DNA of 64,000 bases from Klebsiella oxytoca NBRC 105695 (GCF_001598695.1 NZ_BCZK01000007.1:124001-188000), one strand, 5' to 3'; counted from the stretch's first letter, positions 36,134-46,840 are shown. Notes: a model not told the origin generated them from the letters alone. Program-made: numbers and translations.

Positions 36134-37030
36134 ATGGATATCTTTATTTCTAAAAAGATGCGCAATTTCATTCTGTTGGCGCAGACCAATAACATCGCCA
36201 GAGCGGCGGAAAAAATCCATATGACCGCATCGCCCTTTGGCAAAAGCATTGCTGCGCTTGAGGATCAGATCGGCTATACGTTATTTACCCGCAAAGATAA
36301 CAGCATCAGTCTCAATAAAGCGGGGCAGGAGCTCTATCAGAAGCTGTTTCCTATTTACCAGCGCTTATCGGCCATCGATAACGAAATACACTATTCCGCG
36401 CGCCGCTCGCGCAACGTTGTTATCGGCATCGACAACACCTATCCGACGATAATTTTCGACCAGCTCATCAGCCTGGGCGATAAATACGATGGCGTGACCA
36501 CCCAAGCCGTGGAGTTCAGCGAGAATGGCGTGATTGATAATCTTTTCGACCGTCAGCTGGATTTTATTATTTCGCCGCAGCATGTTTCGCCCCGCGTGCA
36601 GGAGCTGGAAAATCTGACCATCAGCGAGCTGGCGCCGCTGCGTCTGGGGTTTCTTGTTTCCCGCCGTTATGAAGATAAGCCGTCGCAGGATCTGTTACGT
36701 GAACTGCCCTGGCTGCAGATGCGTTTCCAGAATCGGGCCAATTTTGAGGCGATGCTGGACGCCTATATGCGCCCCTGCGGAATCAACCCGACGGTTATCT
36801 ATCGCCCCTATAGCTTTATGGCGAAAATTAGCGCCGTAGAGCGGGGGCAGTTTTTAACGGTTATTCCTTACTTCGCCTGGCGTCTGGTAAATCCGGCGAA
36901 GCTGAAGTACTTCGACGCGCCCGGTAGCGCCATGTATATGCAGGAGTATCTCTATTCGCTGAAAAACCATCGCTATACCGCCACGATGCTTCAGCACATA
37001 ACTGAAGATCGCGACGGTACGGAGGGCTAA
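36134..37030 (+). CDS. ygfI: LysR-family regulator YgfI
   Basis: A 298-residue LysR-type regulator, the length of E. coli YgfI. The N-terminal helix-turn-helix (about 10-65) includes NNIARAAEKIHMTASPFGKSI. The remainder is the effector-binding domain. The ATG at 36134 gives the conserved start MDIFISKK; a GTG two codons upstream is also in frame. It converges on the scp operon, the two stop codons overlapping by 4 bases, and may regulate that operon, though no target is established. Confidence 0.93.
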   Translation: MDIFISKKMRNFILLAQTNNIARAAEKIHMTASPFGKSIAALEDQIGYTLFTRKDNSISLNKAGQELYQKLFPIYQRLSAIDNEIHYSARRSRNVVIGIDNTYPTIIFDQLISLGDKYDGVTTQAVEFSENGVIDNLFDRQLDFIISPQHVSPRVQELENLTISELAPLRLGFLVSRRYEDKPSQDLLRELPWLQMRFQNRANFEAMLDAYMRPCGINPTVIYRPYSFMAKISAVERGQFLTVIPYFAWRLVNPAKLKYFDAPGSAMYMQEYLYSLKNHRYTATMLQHITEDRDGTEG

Positions 37031-38493
37031 CCGAGCATTGAACCGTGCTCAAGCAGATTACGATGCAGGTCGAAGGCGTGGGTGAGGTCGTGGTGAATAT
37101 GCCCGCCGGGAGCGCTCTGTAGATAGCGATGTAAATAGTCCCGGTAGAGCGGATGCGCGCAGTTATCAATGATAGCGCGGGCGCGCTGCAGCGGCGACAG
37201 CCCGCGCAGATCGGCGATACCCTGCTCGGTAACGATCGCCTTCACGCTGTGCTCGCTGTGATCGACATGGCTGCACATCGGCACGATAGTGGAGATCTTC
37301 CCGTCTTTGGCGATGGACGGCGCCATAAAGATAGAGAGCCAGGCGTTGCGTTCAAAATCGCCGCTACCGCCGATGCCGTTCATCAGATTCACCCCGGCTA
37401 CGTGCGTGGAATTGGCGTGTCCGTAGATGTCAAACTCCAGCCCCACGTTGAGGGCGATAACCCCCAGACGGCGGATAATTTCCGGATGATTGGAGATCTC
37501 CTGCGGGCGCAGGACAATGCGGCTGGCGAAGAAATCCATATTGGCGTAAATCTTGCGCAACGAATCGGCGGATATTGTCAGGCTGGAGGCGCTGACGCCG
37601 GTGACTTTCCCTGTTTCCAGTAGATGGACTACCGACTCCTGTAAGACCTCGGAGTACATCATAAAAGAGGGAATATCCGGATTCTCACCCAGCCGCGCCA
37701 TGACCGCGTTATTGATATTACCCACGCCGCTTTGCAGCGGCAAAAATTCAGGCGGGATGCGCCCGTGAGCCATCTCTTCCAGCAGAAAGGTGACCACGTT
37801 ATCGGCAATTTTCTGACAAACCGGATTATTTTTATCGAGCAGGTTTCCGGCGTCGGGCAGTTCGGTCTCCACGACCGCGACAATTTTTTTCGGATCGATT
37901 TGCACGTACCGGCTACCCACGCGATCCATCGCATGAAAGATGGCGATGCTGTTGCGCCGCGGCGGGGCGCCGGGGAGCACGATATCGGCCAGCTCGGCAA
38001 CCCGAGGGCTGTGATAATGATTGAGTTCGATGATCACTTTCTTCGCCCGTAGCAGCCAGGTGGGCGCGTTGCCGATACCGCTGGTGAGCCAGACCCGCCC
38101 GTCCGGCGCGATAGCCGAGGCTTCGATCACCGCGACATCAATCTCACCAAAGAAGCCGTAGTTAACCATTTGCGCCACTTCGCTCAGGTGCAGATCGACA
38201 AACTTCACTTTCCCCTGATTGATTTTTTGCCGCAGGCCCGACGCGGTCTGATACGGCGCGCGCCACGAGACGGCATCGGCTGCCGATAATGCATCATCGG
38301 CGGCGGCGCTAATTGACGCGCCGGTCAGCAGGCGGATCTGGAAAGGCTTCTGCGCCCGATGTAACTCACCGGCGCGGCGAGCGATAGCCGCGGGCAGCGC
38401 TTTGGGCGAACCGGCGGGAGTGAAGCCGCTGAACGCCACCATCTGGTCGTGCTGGATAATCTCCGCCGCTTCATCGGCGCTCATCCGTTTCAT
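37027..38493 (-). CDS. scpC: propionyl-CoA:succinate CoA transferase
   Basis: ScpC moves CoA from propionyl-CoA to succinate, completing a succinate-to-propionate cycle. The 488 residues (E. coli 492) belong to the acetyl-CoA hydrolase/CoA-transferase family, with GFTPAGSPKALP near 22 and NLMNGIGGSGDF near 386. It is the last gene of the scpA-meaB-scpB-scpC operon, 23 bases after scpB. All conserved regions appear intact. Confidence 0.95.
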   Translation of the reverse strand: MKRMSADEAAEIIQHDQMVAFSGFTPAGSPKALPAAIARRAGELHRAQKPFQIRLLTGASISAAADDALSAADAVSWRAPYQTASGLRQKINQGKVKFVDLHLSEVAQMVNYGFFGEIDVAVIEASAIAPDGRVWLTSGIGNAPTWLLRAKKVIIELNHYHSPRVAELADIVLPGAPPRRNSIAIFHAMDRVGSRYVQIDPKKIVAVVETELPDAGNLLDKNNPVCQKIADNVVTFLLEEMAHGRIPPEFLPLQSGVGNINNAVMARLGENPDIPSFMMYSEVLQESVVHLLETGKVTGVSASSLTISADSLRKIYANMDFFASRIVLRPQEISNHPEIIRRLGVIALNVGLEFDIYGHANSTHVAGVNLMNGIGGSGDFERNAWLSIFMAPSIAKDGKISTIVPMCSHVDHSEHSVKAIVTEQGIADLRGLSPLQRARAIIDNCAHPLYRDYLHRYLQSAPGGHIHHDLTHAFDLHRNLLEHGSMLG

Positions 38494-38516
38494 TTTGCAC
38501 TCCTTAACCGGGATGA

Positions 38517-39302
38517 TTAATGGCCGACGAATTCAGGTTTACGCTTTTCCATAAACGCGCTCATGCCTTCCCGATAATCCTCACTGTCGTAGACGGCGCG
38601 GCGCATTCCCTGAATACGTTCGAACTCATCGGAATTCATGGTGTGCGCCTCGCCAAGCACGCGCAGCTCTTCCTTAATGACCGCTATCGCCAGCGGCGCT
38701 TTCTCGGCAATGTGGTGCGCCATCTGTAAGGTAAAATCTTCCAGTTCGCCAGCGTCCACCACGTGATTGAGAATACCGACCGCCAGCGCGCGCTGGGCGG
38801 TAATCGGCAGGGCGGTGAAAATCAGCTCTTTCACGATATGAAAGCCAGCGTCACGGGTCAGATTGTGAATGCCGACCAGGTTGTAGGGCACGCCGAGATT
38901 CACCGGCGTCATGGAGAACGTTGACGTACTGGCGGCGATGATCAGATCGGAGCTCATGATCATCTCAAACGCGCCGCCCCAGACGCTCCCTTCGACCATG
39001 GAGATCACCGGTTTCGGATATTTTTGGATCATGCGGGTAATCTGGCGCAGCGGATCGTCATACGAAAGCGGATCGCGGCGTCCGCCGGGTAATTCGTGGA
39101 TGTCATGGCCGGCGGAGAAAACTTTTGATCCGCCAGGCGCGCGTAAAATGACGCAGCGAATTTCCGGCCTGTTGAGGTCGCTCAACGCCTGCATCAGGTC
39201 GTCGATAAACACCTTGCTTAAGGCGTTAAGCTTGCGGCTATAGTTGAACTCAATCACCGCAACCTTCTGGATAATTTCGACGTTAACATATTGATAAGAC
39301 AT
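38517..39302 (-). CDS. scpB: methylmalonyl-CoA decarboxylase
   Basis: ScpB decarboxylates methylmalonyl-CoA to propionyl-CoA; crotonase superfamily. The start MSYQYVNVEI gives 261 residues as in E. coli; an extra 26 codons upstream run into meaB. Crotonase features: the CoA-binding AGHDIHELPGG and the oxyanion region VEGSVWGGAFEMIMSSDLIIA. It lies 10 bases after meaB. Confidence 0.96.
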   Translation of the reverse strand: MSYQYVNVEIIQKVAVIEFNYSRKLNALSKVFIDDLMQALSDLNRPEIRCVILRAPGGSKVFSAGHDIHELPGGRRDPLSYDDPLRQITRMIQKYPKPVISMVEGSVWGGAFEMIMSSDLIIAASTSTFSMTPVNLGVPYNLVGIHNLTRDAGFHIVKELIFTALPITAQRALAVGILNHVVDAGELEDFTLQMAHHIAEKAPLAIAVIKEELRVLGEAHTMNSDEFERIQGMRRAVYDSEDYREGMSAFMEKRKPEFVGH

Positions 39303-39312
39303 AACTATCCCT

Positions 39313-40308
39313 TTATGCAAAGTAATGATTCTGGAGGAATTCGCTAATCTGCCGCAGGCCGGTGCGCGGCGAGAGGCCATTGTTTTTCACCGCCTGTAGC
39401 GTTTGCTGGAAGTAGCGATCAAAGTCCGCTCGGGCAAACAGCAGATGCAGCGCCTCGGTTTCGGTCTGCTTTTGCAGCCACTCCAGCGCCTGACGCTGGC
39501 GCAGCTTTTCAAGATCGCCGCTGTCGGTGAGGGTGGTTTTGAAGTCAAGGATAGCGAGCCAGACGGCTTCGATACCGCGCTGCTCCAGCGCGCTACAGCT
39601 CAAAACGCGCGGCTGCCACGCGGCGTGCTTGCGGCGCAGAATATGCAGGGCGGATTCATACATATGGCGGGTGATAGCCACGCTGGCGCGGTTCTCGCCA
39701 TCATCTTTATTGATAACCACGATATCCGCCATCTCCATGATCCCTTTTTTAATGCCCTGCAGATCGTCACCGCCGCCGGCGATCTGCAGTGAGATGAAGC
39801 AGTCCACCAGGCGGGAGACCTCCGTTTCCGACTGGCCGACGCCGACGGTTTCGACAATGACCACGTCATAGCCCGCTGCTTCGCACAGCAGTATCAGCTC
39901 CCGCGTGCGCAGGCTGGCGCCGCCCAGATGGCCGCTCGAGGGCACCGGGCGGATAAATGCCGAGTCCGAGCGCGCCAGTTCGATCATGCGCGTCTTGTCG
40001 CCAAGAATGCTGCCGCCGCCGATTGGGCTGCTTGGATCGACCGCTATCACCGCGACCCGCAGGCCATGGCGAATCAGCAGCATGCCGAAGGCTTCCAGAA
40101 AGGTACTCTTTCCGGCTCCCGGCGTGCCGGTGACGCCGAGGCGCAGGGCGTTGCCGGTGAAGGGCATAATCGCATCGACCAGCTGGGCGCTCAGCGCCTG
40201 GTGGCGGGGATGCTGACTCTCTACCAGCGTCATGGCCTGGGCGAGCGTGGCCCGCTCGCCCAAACGTAATCGCCGAATGGCGTCGCTCAGGGTGGATGAG
40301 TTAATCAT
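39313..40308 (-). CDS. meaB: methylmalonyl-CoA mutase-associated GTPase
   Basis: MeaB (ArgK, YgfD) is the G-protein chaperone that protects and reloads the B12 cofactor of methylmalonyl-CoA mutase. The 331 residues equal the E. coli length. P-loop [12 protein letters not shown] near 60, then [17 protein letters not shown] (G3) and NKDDG (G4) are intact. It overlaps scpA by 8 bases, so the mutase and chaperone are translationally coupled. Confidence 0.96.
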   Translation of the reverse strand: MINSSTLSDAIRRLRLGERATLAQAMTLVESQHPRHQALSAQLVDAIMPFTGNALRLGVTGTPGAGKSTFLEAFGMLLIRHGLRVAVIAVDPSSPIGGGSILGDKTRMIELARSDSAFIRPVPSSGHLGGASLRTRELILLCEAAGYDVVIVETVGVGQSETEVSRLVDCFISLQIAGGGDDLQGIKKGIMEMADIVVINKDDGENRASVAITRHMYESALHILRRKHAAWQPRVLSCSALEQRGIEAVWLAILDFKTTLTDSGDLEKLRQRQALEWLQKQTETEALHLLFARADFDRYFQQTLQAVKNNGLSPRTGLRQISEFLQNHYFA

Positions 40309-42445
40309 GATGCTGGCTAATCCTCATCAGGACGTCGCGTACGCTCTCCAGCATCGGCGTGCCGGGGCCATAAATAGCGGCCACGCCGCGCGCCTGCAGA
40401 AACGCGTAATCCTGCGGCGGAATGACGCCGCCGGCGATGACGCAGATATCTTCCCGTCCCCATTTTTTCAACGCATCGACCAGCTCGGGGATCAGCGTTT
40501 TGTGGCCTGCCGCCAGCGATGAGGCGCCAACCACGTGTACGTCGTTCTCCACGGCGAGGCGGGCGATCTCCTCCGGGGTAGAAAACATCGGGCTCAGGTC
40601 AACATCGAAGCCAAGATCGGAATAGGCGCTGGCGATCACTTTGGCGCCGCGATCGTGACCGTCCTGACCCATTTTGGCGATCAGAATGCGCGGGCGACGG
40701 CCGCGATCCGCGAGGAATTTTTCGGTTTGCGCAACAATGGCGTCAAACTCGCAGGCGGCTTTATCTGACTGATGGTAGCTTTGCGCAATCACGCCGGTGA
40801 CGCACTGGCTGGGCACCAGATAGCGGTCAAAAGCCACCTCCAGTGCGTCGGAGATTTCGCCCAGCGTGGCGCGCACGCGGGCGGCGTTGATGGCGGCGGC
40901 CAGCAGATTTTCATCATGCTGCGCGGCGTGGGTGAGGGCGTTCAGCGCGGCTTTTACCGTCACATCGTCCCTACTGGCCCGTATTTTTTTCAGCGAGGCG
41001 ATCTGCTCGTTGCGTACCTTGACGTTGTCGATCTCCAGCACTGCCGTTTCATCTTCTTTTTCCAGCTTGTACTTATTGACGCCGACGATGACGCGCTTGC
41101 CCTGGTCGATCAGCGATTGCTCGCGGGCAGAGGCCTCTTCGATCATCCGTTTCGGCAGTCCGGCTTCGATCGCCTTCGCCATCCCTCCCGCTTCGTCGAT
41201 CTGCTGCATAATGGATCGCGCCTGCTTAACGATTTGATCGGTCAGCGACTCGACGTAATACGATCCCCCCAGCGGATCCACGGTGCGGCAGATCTCCGAC
41301 TCCTCCTGAATGATGATCTGCGTATTACGCGCGATACGTGCGGAAAAGTCGGTGGGCAGACCGAGCGCCTCATCAAAGGCGTTAGTATGCAGCGACTGGG
41401 TGCCGCCGAGCGTGGCGCCGAGCGCTTCGATGGTGGTACGGATCACGTTGTTATAGGGATCCTGCTCGGTGAGGCTCCAGCCGGAAGTCTGGCAGTGGGT
41501 GCGCAGGGCTAACGATTTTGGATTGGTGGCGCCGAAGCCGCTGACCGCTTCGCTCCACAGATAGCGTGCGGCGCGCAGCATCGCGACGTTCATAAACAGA
41601 TCCATGCCGATGCCGAAGAAGAACGACAGGCGCGGGGCGAAGTCATCGATTTTCAGGCCGGCGGAGAGCGCGGCCTTAATGTATTCGATGCCGTCGGCCA
41701 GGGTAAAGGCCACCTGCTGCACGCAGTTGGCTCCGGCTTCGCCCATGTGATAGCCGCTGATGCTGATGGTATTAAAGCGCGGCATATTGCCCGAACACCA
41801 GGCGATGATGTCGGCAATAATGCGCATTGAGGGCTTCGGCGGGTAAATATAGGTATTCCGGCACAGATACTCTTTCAGAATATCGTTCTGGATCGTGCCG
41901 GTGAGCCGTTCCGGCGCAACGCCTTGCTCTTCCGCCGCGACGATATAAAACGCCATTACCGGCAGCACCGCGCCGTTCATGGTCATCGACACGGACATTT
42001 CATCCAGCGGGATGCGATCGAACAGAATCTTCATATCTTCGACGGTATCGATCGCTACCCCCGCTTTCCCCACGTCGCCCGCCACGCGAGGATTGTCGGA
42101 GTCATAGCCCCGATGGGTCGCGAGATCGAAGGCGACGGAAAGCCCTTTCTGCCCGGCAGCGAGGTTGCGGCGATAGAAGGCGTTGGACTCTTTCGCGGTT
42201 GAGAAACCAGCGTACTGGCGGATGGTCCACGGCTGGGCGGTATACATGGTGGCGCGGGGGCCGCGGACGTAAGGCGGCAGGCCGGGCAGGGTGCCGGTCA
42301 CTTCCAGATTATCAATATCGGCTTCGGTATACAGCGGTTTAACGGCAATCCCTTCTGCCGTCTGTTTTACCAGAGCATCGACGGTTTTTCCCCGCCGGCT
42401 AAGCTCCTTGTTGGCGAGCGTTTGCCACTCTCGTAACTCTGACAT
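40301..42445 (-). CDS. scpA: adenosylcobalamin-dependent methylmalonyl-CoA mutase
   Basis: ScpA (Sbm) isomerises succinyl-CoA and methylmalonyl-CoA. The start [10 protein letters not shown] gives 714 residues as in E. coli; an upstream in-frame start at 42520 is rejected. The N-terminal TIM barrel holds [20 protein letters not shown] and the substrate region; the C-terminal domain has the base-off B12 motif DGHDRG with ligand His597, followed by [14 protein letters not shown]. First gene of the operon; argP lies upstream on the same strand, 198 bases away. Confidence 0.97.
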   Translation of the reverse strand: MSELREWQTLANKELSRRGKTVDALVKQTAEGIAVKPLYTEADIDNLEVTGTLPGLPPYVRGPRATMYTAQPWTIRQYAGFSTAKESNAFYRRNLAAGQKGLSVAFDLATHRGYDSDNPRVAGDVGKAGVAIDTVEDMKILFDRIPLDEMSVSMTMNGAVLPVMAFYIVAAEEQGVAPERLTGTIQNDILKEYLCRNTYIYPPKPSMRIIADIIAWCSGNMPRFNTISISGYHMGEAGANCVQQVAFTLADGIEYIKAALSAGLKIDDFAPRLSFFFGIGMDLFMNVAMLRAARYLWSEAVSGFGATNPKSLALRTHCQTSGWSLTEQDPYNNVIRTTIEALGATLGGTQSLHTNAFDEALGLPTDFSARIARNTQIIIQEESEICRTVDPLGGSYYVESLTDQIVKQARSIMQQIDEAGGMAKAIEAGLPKRMIEEASAREQSLIDQGKRVIVGVNKYKLEKEDETAVLEIDNVKVRNEQIASLKKIRASRDDVTVKAALNALTHAAQHDENLLAAAINAARVRATLGEISDALEVAFDRYLVPSQCVTGVIAQSYHQSDKAACEFDAIVAQTEKFLADRGRRPRILIAKMGQDGHDRGAKVIASAYSDLGFDVDLSPMFSTPEEIARLAVENDVHVVGASSLAAGHKTLIPELVDALKKWGREDICVIAGGVIPPQDYAFLQARGVAAIYGPGTPMLESVRDVLMRISQHHD

Positions 42446-42643
42446 TTTGTGCTCCGTATGCGCAATAAAATAGGGTGTTGCAAATACGGTGAGCTTTTTA
42501 AGACGCTCTGTCGCCAGCAAAAAATAGCCATCAGCGCGTCGTTTTTTGCCGCATGAAATGTTCTATTTTGTGATGAATTTCAAAGATATGAATAGAAGAA
42601 GGTGGGTCATGCAGGCCGGACGGCGCCGACCTGCCCGGGAGGC

Positions 42644-43537
42644 TTAATCTTGTCTCAACACTTTATGGCCATAATCGATCAGCGCATCGGTCACCCGGCG
42701 CATCATACGGCTTTCCGGCGCAAAACGGTGCCAGTAGAGCATCCGGCGCTGGAACAGGCCCGGCGTGAGATTAATAAGTTCGCCGCTGTTCAGCTCTCGC
42801 TCAATTTGCAGATGCGGAATCATACAGCAGGTTGTCCCCTGGCGGGCCAGCTGCACAAAGGCTTCCGAAGAGTTCACGATATGGCAGGGAACGCTGCCCG
42901 GCGGCAAATCGAAGTTCTGCTGTAAAAAGGCCTGGTGCATATCATCGAGATGATCGAATGCCACCACCGGCGCTTTGAGCAGCGCCGAGCGGGTCACCCC
43001 ATTGGGGAAATAGCGCTGGGCAAACTCTTTTGAGGCGACGAACAGATAGTCGAGGGCGCCGAGCTGATCGACCAGGCAGCTTGGCAGCGCCTGCGGCTGG
43101 ATACTGACCGCGCCGACGACTTCACCGCGGCGCAGGCGTTCCTGGGTTCGGGTCTCGTCCTCCACCTGTAGGTTCAGGCGAATAGGGGAGTCGGAAAGCA
43201 CGCTGGAGAGCGCGGGCAATAGCCAGGTGGCGAGACTGTCGGCGTTGACCGCCAGCGACAGCAGCAGCGGCGTTGAGCCGGTTTGTTCATCGCCCAGCCA
43301 CTCCTCTTCCAGCAGTTCAACCTGGCGCAGCAGGGCCAGCAGCTTTTGCCCCTGTTCGGTGGGACGCGGCGGTACGGTGCGTACCAGCAGCGGTTGTCCA
43401 AACATGTTTTCCAGCTGTTTGATGCGCTGAGAGACGGCGGACTGCGTAATACAAAGCTTCTGCGCGGCGCGCTCAAACCCTCGTTCCCTGATTACCGCGT
43501 CCAGCGCCTGTAGTGTTCTGTAGTCCGGTCGTTTCAT
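42644..43537 (-). CDS. argP: LysR-family regulator ArgP
   Basis: ArgP (IciA) activates argO with arginine and is antagonised by lysine, and binds several other promoters. The 297 residues equal the E. coli length. The helix-turn-helix is at the N-terminus (about 15-50; [21 protein letters not shown]), the effector domain follows. It is divergent from rpiA, with 169 bases between starts, as in E. coli. The target argO is 8 kb away in this window. Confidence 0.97.
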   Translation of the reverse strand: MKRPDYRTLQALDAVIRERGFERAAQKLCITQSAVSQRIKQLENMFGQPLLVRTVPPRPTEQGQKLLALLRQVELLEEEWLGDEQTGSTPLLLSLAVNADSLATWLLPALSSVLSDSPIRLNLQVEDETRTQERLRRGEVVGAVSIQPQALPSCLVDQLGALDYLFVASKEFAQRYFPNGVTRSALLKAPVVAFDHLDDMHQAFLQQNFDLPPGSVPCHIVNSSEAFVQLARQGTTCCMIPHLQIERELNSGELINLTPGLFQRRMLYWHRFAPESRMMRRVTDALIDYGHKVLRQD

Positions 43538-43706
43538 TGCTCTGGCGTGCCCCCTAATACTTTTCGTTAACTCGCACTATGACATAAATTTGTTTTTGAT
43601 GAAGATGAAAAAATGGCGACTGCGTTGTGTGATCGCCGTCGCAGGGACAATGACCCCCCTGATGTTCTATAATGCGCCACAGGAATTCACATCTCGGACC
43701 ATAATC

Positions 43707-44366
43707 ATGACGCAAGATGAACTGAAAAAAGCAGTAGGCTGGGCGGCATTGCAGTATGTACAACCGGGCACCATCGTTGGGGTCGGCACGGGCTCCACGG
43801 CGGCGCATTTTATTGATGCGCTGGGCACCATGAAAGGTCAGATTGAAGGCGCGGTTTCCAGCTCTGATGCCTCTACTGAAAAACTGAAAAGCCTCGGTAT
43901 TACGGTTTTTGATCTTAACAGCGTTGACCGTCTTGGCATCTATGTCGACGGCGCTGATGAAATCAACGGCCATATGCAAATGATTAAAGGCGGCGGCGCG
44001 GCGCTGACGCGCGAGAAGATTATCGCTTCGGTCGCTGACAAATTTATCTGTATCGCTGATGCTTCCAAGCAGGTGGACATCCTGGGTAAATTCCCGCTGC
44101 CGGTGGAAGTGATCCCGATGGCGCGCAGCGCCGTGGCGCGTCAGCTGGTTAAGCTGGGCGGCCGTCCGGAGTACCGCCAGGGCGTCGTGACCGATAACGG
44201 CAACGTGATCCTCGATGTGTATGGTCTGGAAATCCTGGACGCTATTGCGCTGGAAAATACCATTAACGGTATTCCGGGCGTCGTGACCGTCGGCCTGTTT
44301 GCGAATCGCGGTGCGGACGTCGCGCTGATTGGCACCGCTGATGGTGTAAAAACTATCACTAAATAG
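43707..44366 (+). CDS. rpiA: ribose-5-phosphate isomerase A
   Basis: RpiA interconverts ribose 5-phosphate and ribulose 5-phosphate. The start [10 protein letters not shown] gives 219 residues as in E. coli; a longer in-frame start at 43590 is not conserved. Motifs: [13 protein letters not shown] (25-37), the catalytic region [25 protein letters not shown] seen as DGADEI and KGGGAA. With tktA it is the second pentose phosphate enzyme in the window. Confidence 0.98.
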   Translation: MTQDELKKAVGWAALQYVQPGTIVGVGTGSTAAHFIDALGTMKGQIEGAVSSSDASTEKLKSLGITVFDLNSVDRLGIYVDGADEINGHMQMIKGGGAALTREKIIASVADKFICIADASKQVDILGKFPLPVEVIPMARSAVARQLVKLGGRPEYRQGVVTDNGNVILDVYGLEILDAIALENTINGIPGVVTVGLFANRGADVALIGTADGVKTITK

Positions 44367-44373
44367 TCTGAAC

Positions 44374-44408
44374 CGAGGGAGCGAATGGCTCCCTCGCAAA
44401 TATTTTTT
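44374..44408 (+). terminator. rpiA terminator
   Basis: CGAGGGAGC pairs with GCTCCCTCG, followed after three A by TATTTTTT. An intrinsic terminator. Confidence 0.8.
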
Positions 44409-44635
44409 CTCCAGGCCTATTTTGGTGACTTCTGTCACATTTATGCGCCTTGTCTTAGTAACAATCTACCTTTCTTTTACTTTCTGGTGTTTTGTCCTGC
44501 TATTTCCCGCTGATTGATATTTCTTCAGGTTGTCGACGCAAACGTTCATATTGCCGCAATAGTTTTTTTTGATATGTTGCTGAGAAGAACTTTCGTTCCG
44601 CACGACATCAGTTAAGACAAAAACAGGACGGGGAA

Positions 44636-45868
44636 ATGGCTAAGGTATCACTGGAAAAAGACAAAATTAAATTTCTGCTGGTTGAAGGTGTGCATCAAAA
44701 AGCGGTGGACAGCCTCCGCGCAGCAGGCTACACCAATATCGAATTTCACAAAGGCGCGCTGGACAGCGAAGAGCTGAAAGCGTCCATTCGTGATGCCCAT
44801 TTCATCGGCCTGCGTTCCCGTACTCATCTGACTGAAGAGATCTTCGCGGCGGCGGAAAAACTGGTTGCGGTTGGCTGCTTCTGTATCGGTACTAATCAGG
44901 TTGACTTAAATGCGGCGGCAAAACGCGGTATTCCGGTATTTAACGCCCCGTTCTCTAATACCCGTTCCGTTGCGGAGCTGGTGATCGGCGAGCTGCTGCT
45001 CATGCTACGCGGCGTGCCGGCGGCAAACGCCAAAGCGCACCGCGGCGTATGGAACAAGCTGGCGGTAGGCAGCTTTGAAGCACGCGGCAAAAAGCTGGGT
45101 ATTATCGGCTATGGTCACATCGGTACGCAGCTGGGCATTCTTGCCGAATCGTTGGGGATGCACGTCTATTTCTACGATATTGAAAGCAAACTGCCGTTGG
45201 GTAACGCGACTCAGGTACAGCATCTCTCCGATCTGTTGAACATGAGCGATGTGGTAAGCCTGCACGTGCCGGAAAATGCCTCAACGAAGAATATGATTGG
45301 CGCGGAAGAGTTGGCGCTGATGAAACCGGGTGCGCTGCTGATCAACGCCTCCCGCGGTACCGTGGTAGATATTCCGGCGCTGTGCGATGCGCTGGCGAGC
45401 AAGCACCTGGCGGGCGCGGCGATCGACGTGTTCCCGACCGAACCGGCGACCAACAGCGATCCGTTCAACTCTCCGCTGTGTGAGTTCGACAACGTTATCC
45501 TGACCCCGCATATTGGCGGCTCAACTCAGGAAGCGCAGGAAAACATCGGTCTGGAAGTGGCGGGCAAGCTGGCGAAATACTCCGATAACGGTTCTACGCT
45601 CTCTGCGGTGAACTTCCCGGAAGTGTCGCTGCCGCTGCACGGCGGGCGCCGTCTGCTGCATATCCATGAAAACCGTCCGGGCGTTCTGACCGCGATTAAC
45701 CAGATTTTCGCCGCGCAGGGCATTAACATTGCGGCGCAGTATCTGCAGACCACTCCGCAAATGGGCTACGTGGTCATTGATATTGAAGCCGAAGAAGATG
45801 TGGCGCAGGCTGCGCTGCAGGCGATGAAGGCTATTCCTGGTACCATCCGCGCCCGTCTGCTTTTCTAA
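44636..45868 (+). CDS. serA: D-3-phosphoglycerate dehydrogenase
   Basis: SerA begins serine synthesis by oxidising 3-phosphoglycerate and is inhibited by serine. The 410 residues equal the E. coli length. The NAD motif is GIIGYGHIGTQLG near 158; the catalytic His is in TPHIGGSTQEAQEN; the C-terminal ACT domain (about 337-410) with HENRPGVLTAINQIF binds serine. The leader (44409-44635) has a partial PurR-like match ACGCAAACGTTCATAT at 44536, too weak to list as a site. Confidence 0.98.
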   Translation: MAKVSLEKDKIKFLLVEGVHQKAVDSLRAAGYTNIEFHKGALDSEELKASIRDAHFIGLRSRTHLTEEIFAAAEKLVAVGCFCIGTNQVDLNAAAKRGIPVFNAPFSNTRSVAELVIGELLLMLRGVPAANAKAHRGVWNKLAVGSFEARGKKLGIIGYGHIGTQLGILAESLGMHVYFYDIESKLPLGNATQVQHLSDLLNMSDVVSLHVPENASTKNMIGAEELALMKPGALLINASRGTVVDIPALCDALASKHLAGAAIDVFPTEPATNSDPFNSPLCEFDNVILTPHIGGSTQEAQENIGLEVAGKLAKYSDNGSTLSAVNFPEVSLPLHGGRRLLHIHENRPGVLTAINQIFAAQGINIAAQYLQTTPQMGYVVIDIEAEEDVAQAALQAMKAIPGTIRARLLF

Positions 45869-45884
45869 CTCCTTTTATGCCAGC

Positions 45885-45910
45885 GGGCAGGTCATCGACC
45901 TGCCCCTTTT
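45885..45910 (+). terminator. serA terminator
   Basis: GGGCAGGTC pairs perfectly with GACCTGCCC around ATC, followed by CTTTT. Confidence 0.85.
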
Positions 45911-46049
45911 CTCCTGCTAGACCCTTCTGCAATTTCCCGTCGCCACCCAAAGCTTGCGAGTCTTGCCGCAAACGGCGATTAAAACCGTCGGATGTCGTTG
46001 TGCCTGAAAGAAAGGGATTTACGATAAAGACTCAGCGTGGGGCTGAAAC

Positions 46050-46193
46050 GGGAAAGCCCCTACCGAGGCAGGGGCTCTAAAAGGAAAGGGACGATGATGA
46101 GACTCTTCATCATGCTGCTTATCCTGTTAATCATCGCCTGGCCAGCATATTAACAGAGAGAATGCAGGAGGGAGGTTCGCCTCCCTCACCCTT
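46050..46193 (-). ncRNA. Sib-family antisense RNA (antitoxin to Ibs)
   Basis: Read on the minus strand, the region starts AAGGGTGAGGGAGG, forms the hairpin GGGAGGCGAACCTCCC, runs antisense across the whole ibs reading frame and ends at a terminator-like stem (AGCCCCT with AGGGGCT) at 46055-46076. This layout and the 5' sequence resemble E. coli SibC, which I recall lies in the same serA-fau interval. Length is about 144 bases. The ends are estimated. It would block translation of the ibs mRNA by pairing. The terminator has only three U after the stem. Confidence 0.7.
46094..46153 (+). CDS. Ibs-family small hydrophobic toxin
   Basis: A 19-codon reading frame encoding MMRLFIMLLILLIIAWPAY. It has the Ibs plan: MMRL start, a single strongly hydrophobic helix, and an aromatic end (compare E. 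coli IbsC, MMRLVIILIVLLLISFSAY). A strong Shine-Dalgarno (AAGGAAAGGG) lies 3 bases upstream. Overexpressed Ibs proteins depolarise the membrane in E. coli. It lies wholly under an antisense Sib-type RNA and between serA and fau, the position I recall for ibsC/sibC. Activity in this organism is inferred. Confidence 0.8.
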   Translation: MMRLFIMLLILLIIAWPAY

Positions 46194-46243
46194 TACCCAG
46201 GAATTTAGGTGAAAAAAACAGCAATGTCAATTGTTCGGGCGTT

Positions 46244-46840
46244 TTACCAGAGCCAGGTTTTTGACGGCGTGATGACCGCTGGCAGCGGGATATCCCACTG
46301 CTCCGTCGGCAGCGCGTCGACCTGCTGGCAATCATGAGCGTAGCCCACCGGCTGCAGACGATGCTGCCGCCAGTTTTGCAGCGTCCGGTCGTAAAATCCG
46401 CCGCCCATACCCAGGCGCTGTCCGGCGGCATCAAATGCTACCAGCGGCGTTACCAGCACATCCAGCTGGCTAAGCGGGAGGACATCGCGCACGTCGAGTT
46501 TCGGTTCGCGGATTTTCAGACGATTCACCACCAGCTCGCTGCTTGGGTGGTAGTGCAGAAACAGAAGATTGCCGGGGCTGAACGGATGAAGCACGGGGAG
46601 ATAAACCCGTTTGCCTGCCCGCCAGAGCTGGTCAATAAGCGGCAGCGTATCCAGCTCGCCATCAAACGAAAGAAATACCGCGACCGTCTGCGCGAGCAGA
46701 ACCGGCGGATAAGCCATCATTCTGTCCGCCGCCTGGAGGGCGAACTGCGTTTGCTGCTCCGGCGTTAACGCGCGTCGGCGCAGGCGGATCTGCTGGCGAA
46801 TTTGCTGTCTGGTATAGGGGGCATCTGGCAATAGGGTCAT
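46244..46840 (-). CDS. fau: 5-formyltetrahydrofolate cyclo-ligase
   Basis: Fau (YgfA) converts 5-formyl-THF to 5,10-methenyl-THF with ATP. The 198 residues from the first ATG are about 16 longer than the E. coli protein I recall; the extra N-terminus LLPDAPYTRQQIRQQIRL looks like genuine family sequence. Motifs: RRRALTPEQQ, the phosphate-binding GMGGGFYDRTL near 150, and the C-terminal QWDIPLPAVITPSK. It is downstream of the 6S RNA gene and probably co-transcribed with it, as in E. coli. Confidence 0.95.
   Translation of the reverse strand: MTLLPDAPYTRQQIRQQIRLRRRALTPEQQTQFALQAADRMMAYPPVLLAQTVAVFLSFDGELDTLPLIDQLWRAGKRVYLPVLHPFSPGNLLFLHYHPSSELVVNRLKIREPKLDVRDVLPLSQLDVLVTPLVAFDAAGQRLGMGGGFYDRTLQNWRQHRLQPVGYAHDCQQVDALPTEQWDIPLPAVITPSKTWLW

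Noticed and set aside
42609-42631. Hairpin after argP
   Set aside because: Imperfect stem without a following U run on the minus strand; not convincing as a terminator.
44536-44551. PurR-like site before serA (ACGCAAACGTTCATAT)
   Set aside because: Only 12 of 16 positions match, and one half is lost; not listed as a feature.
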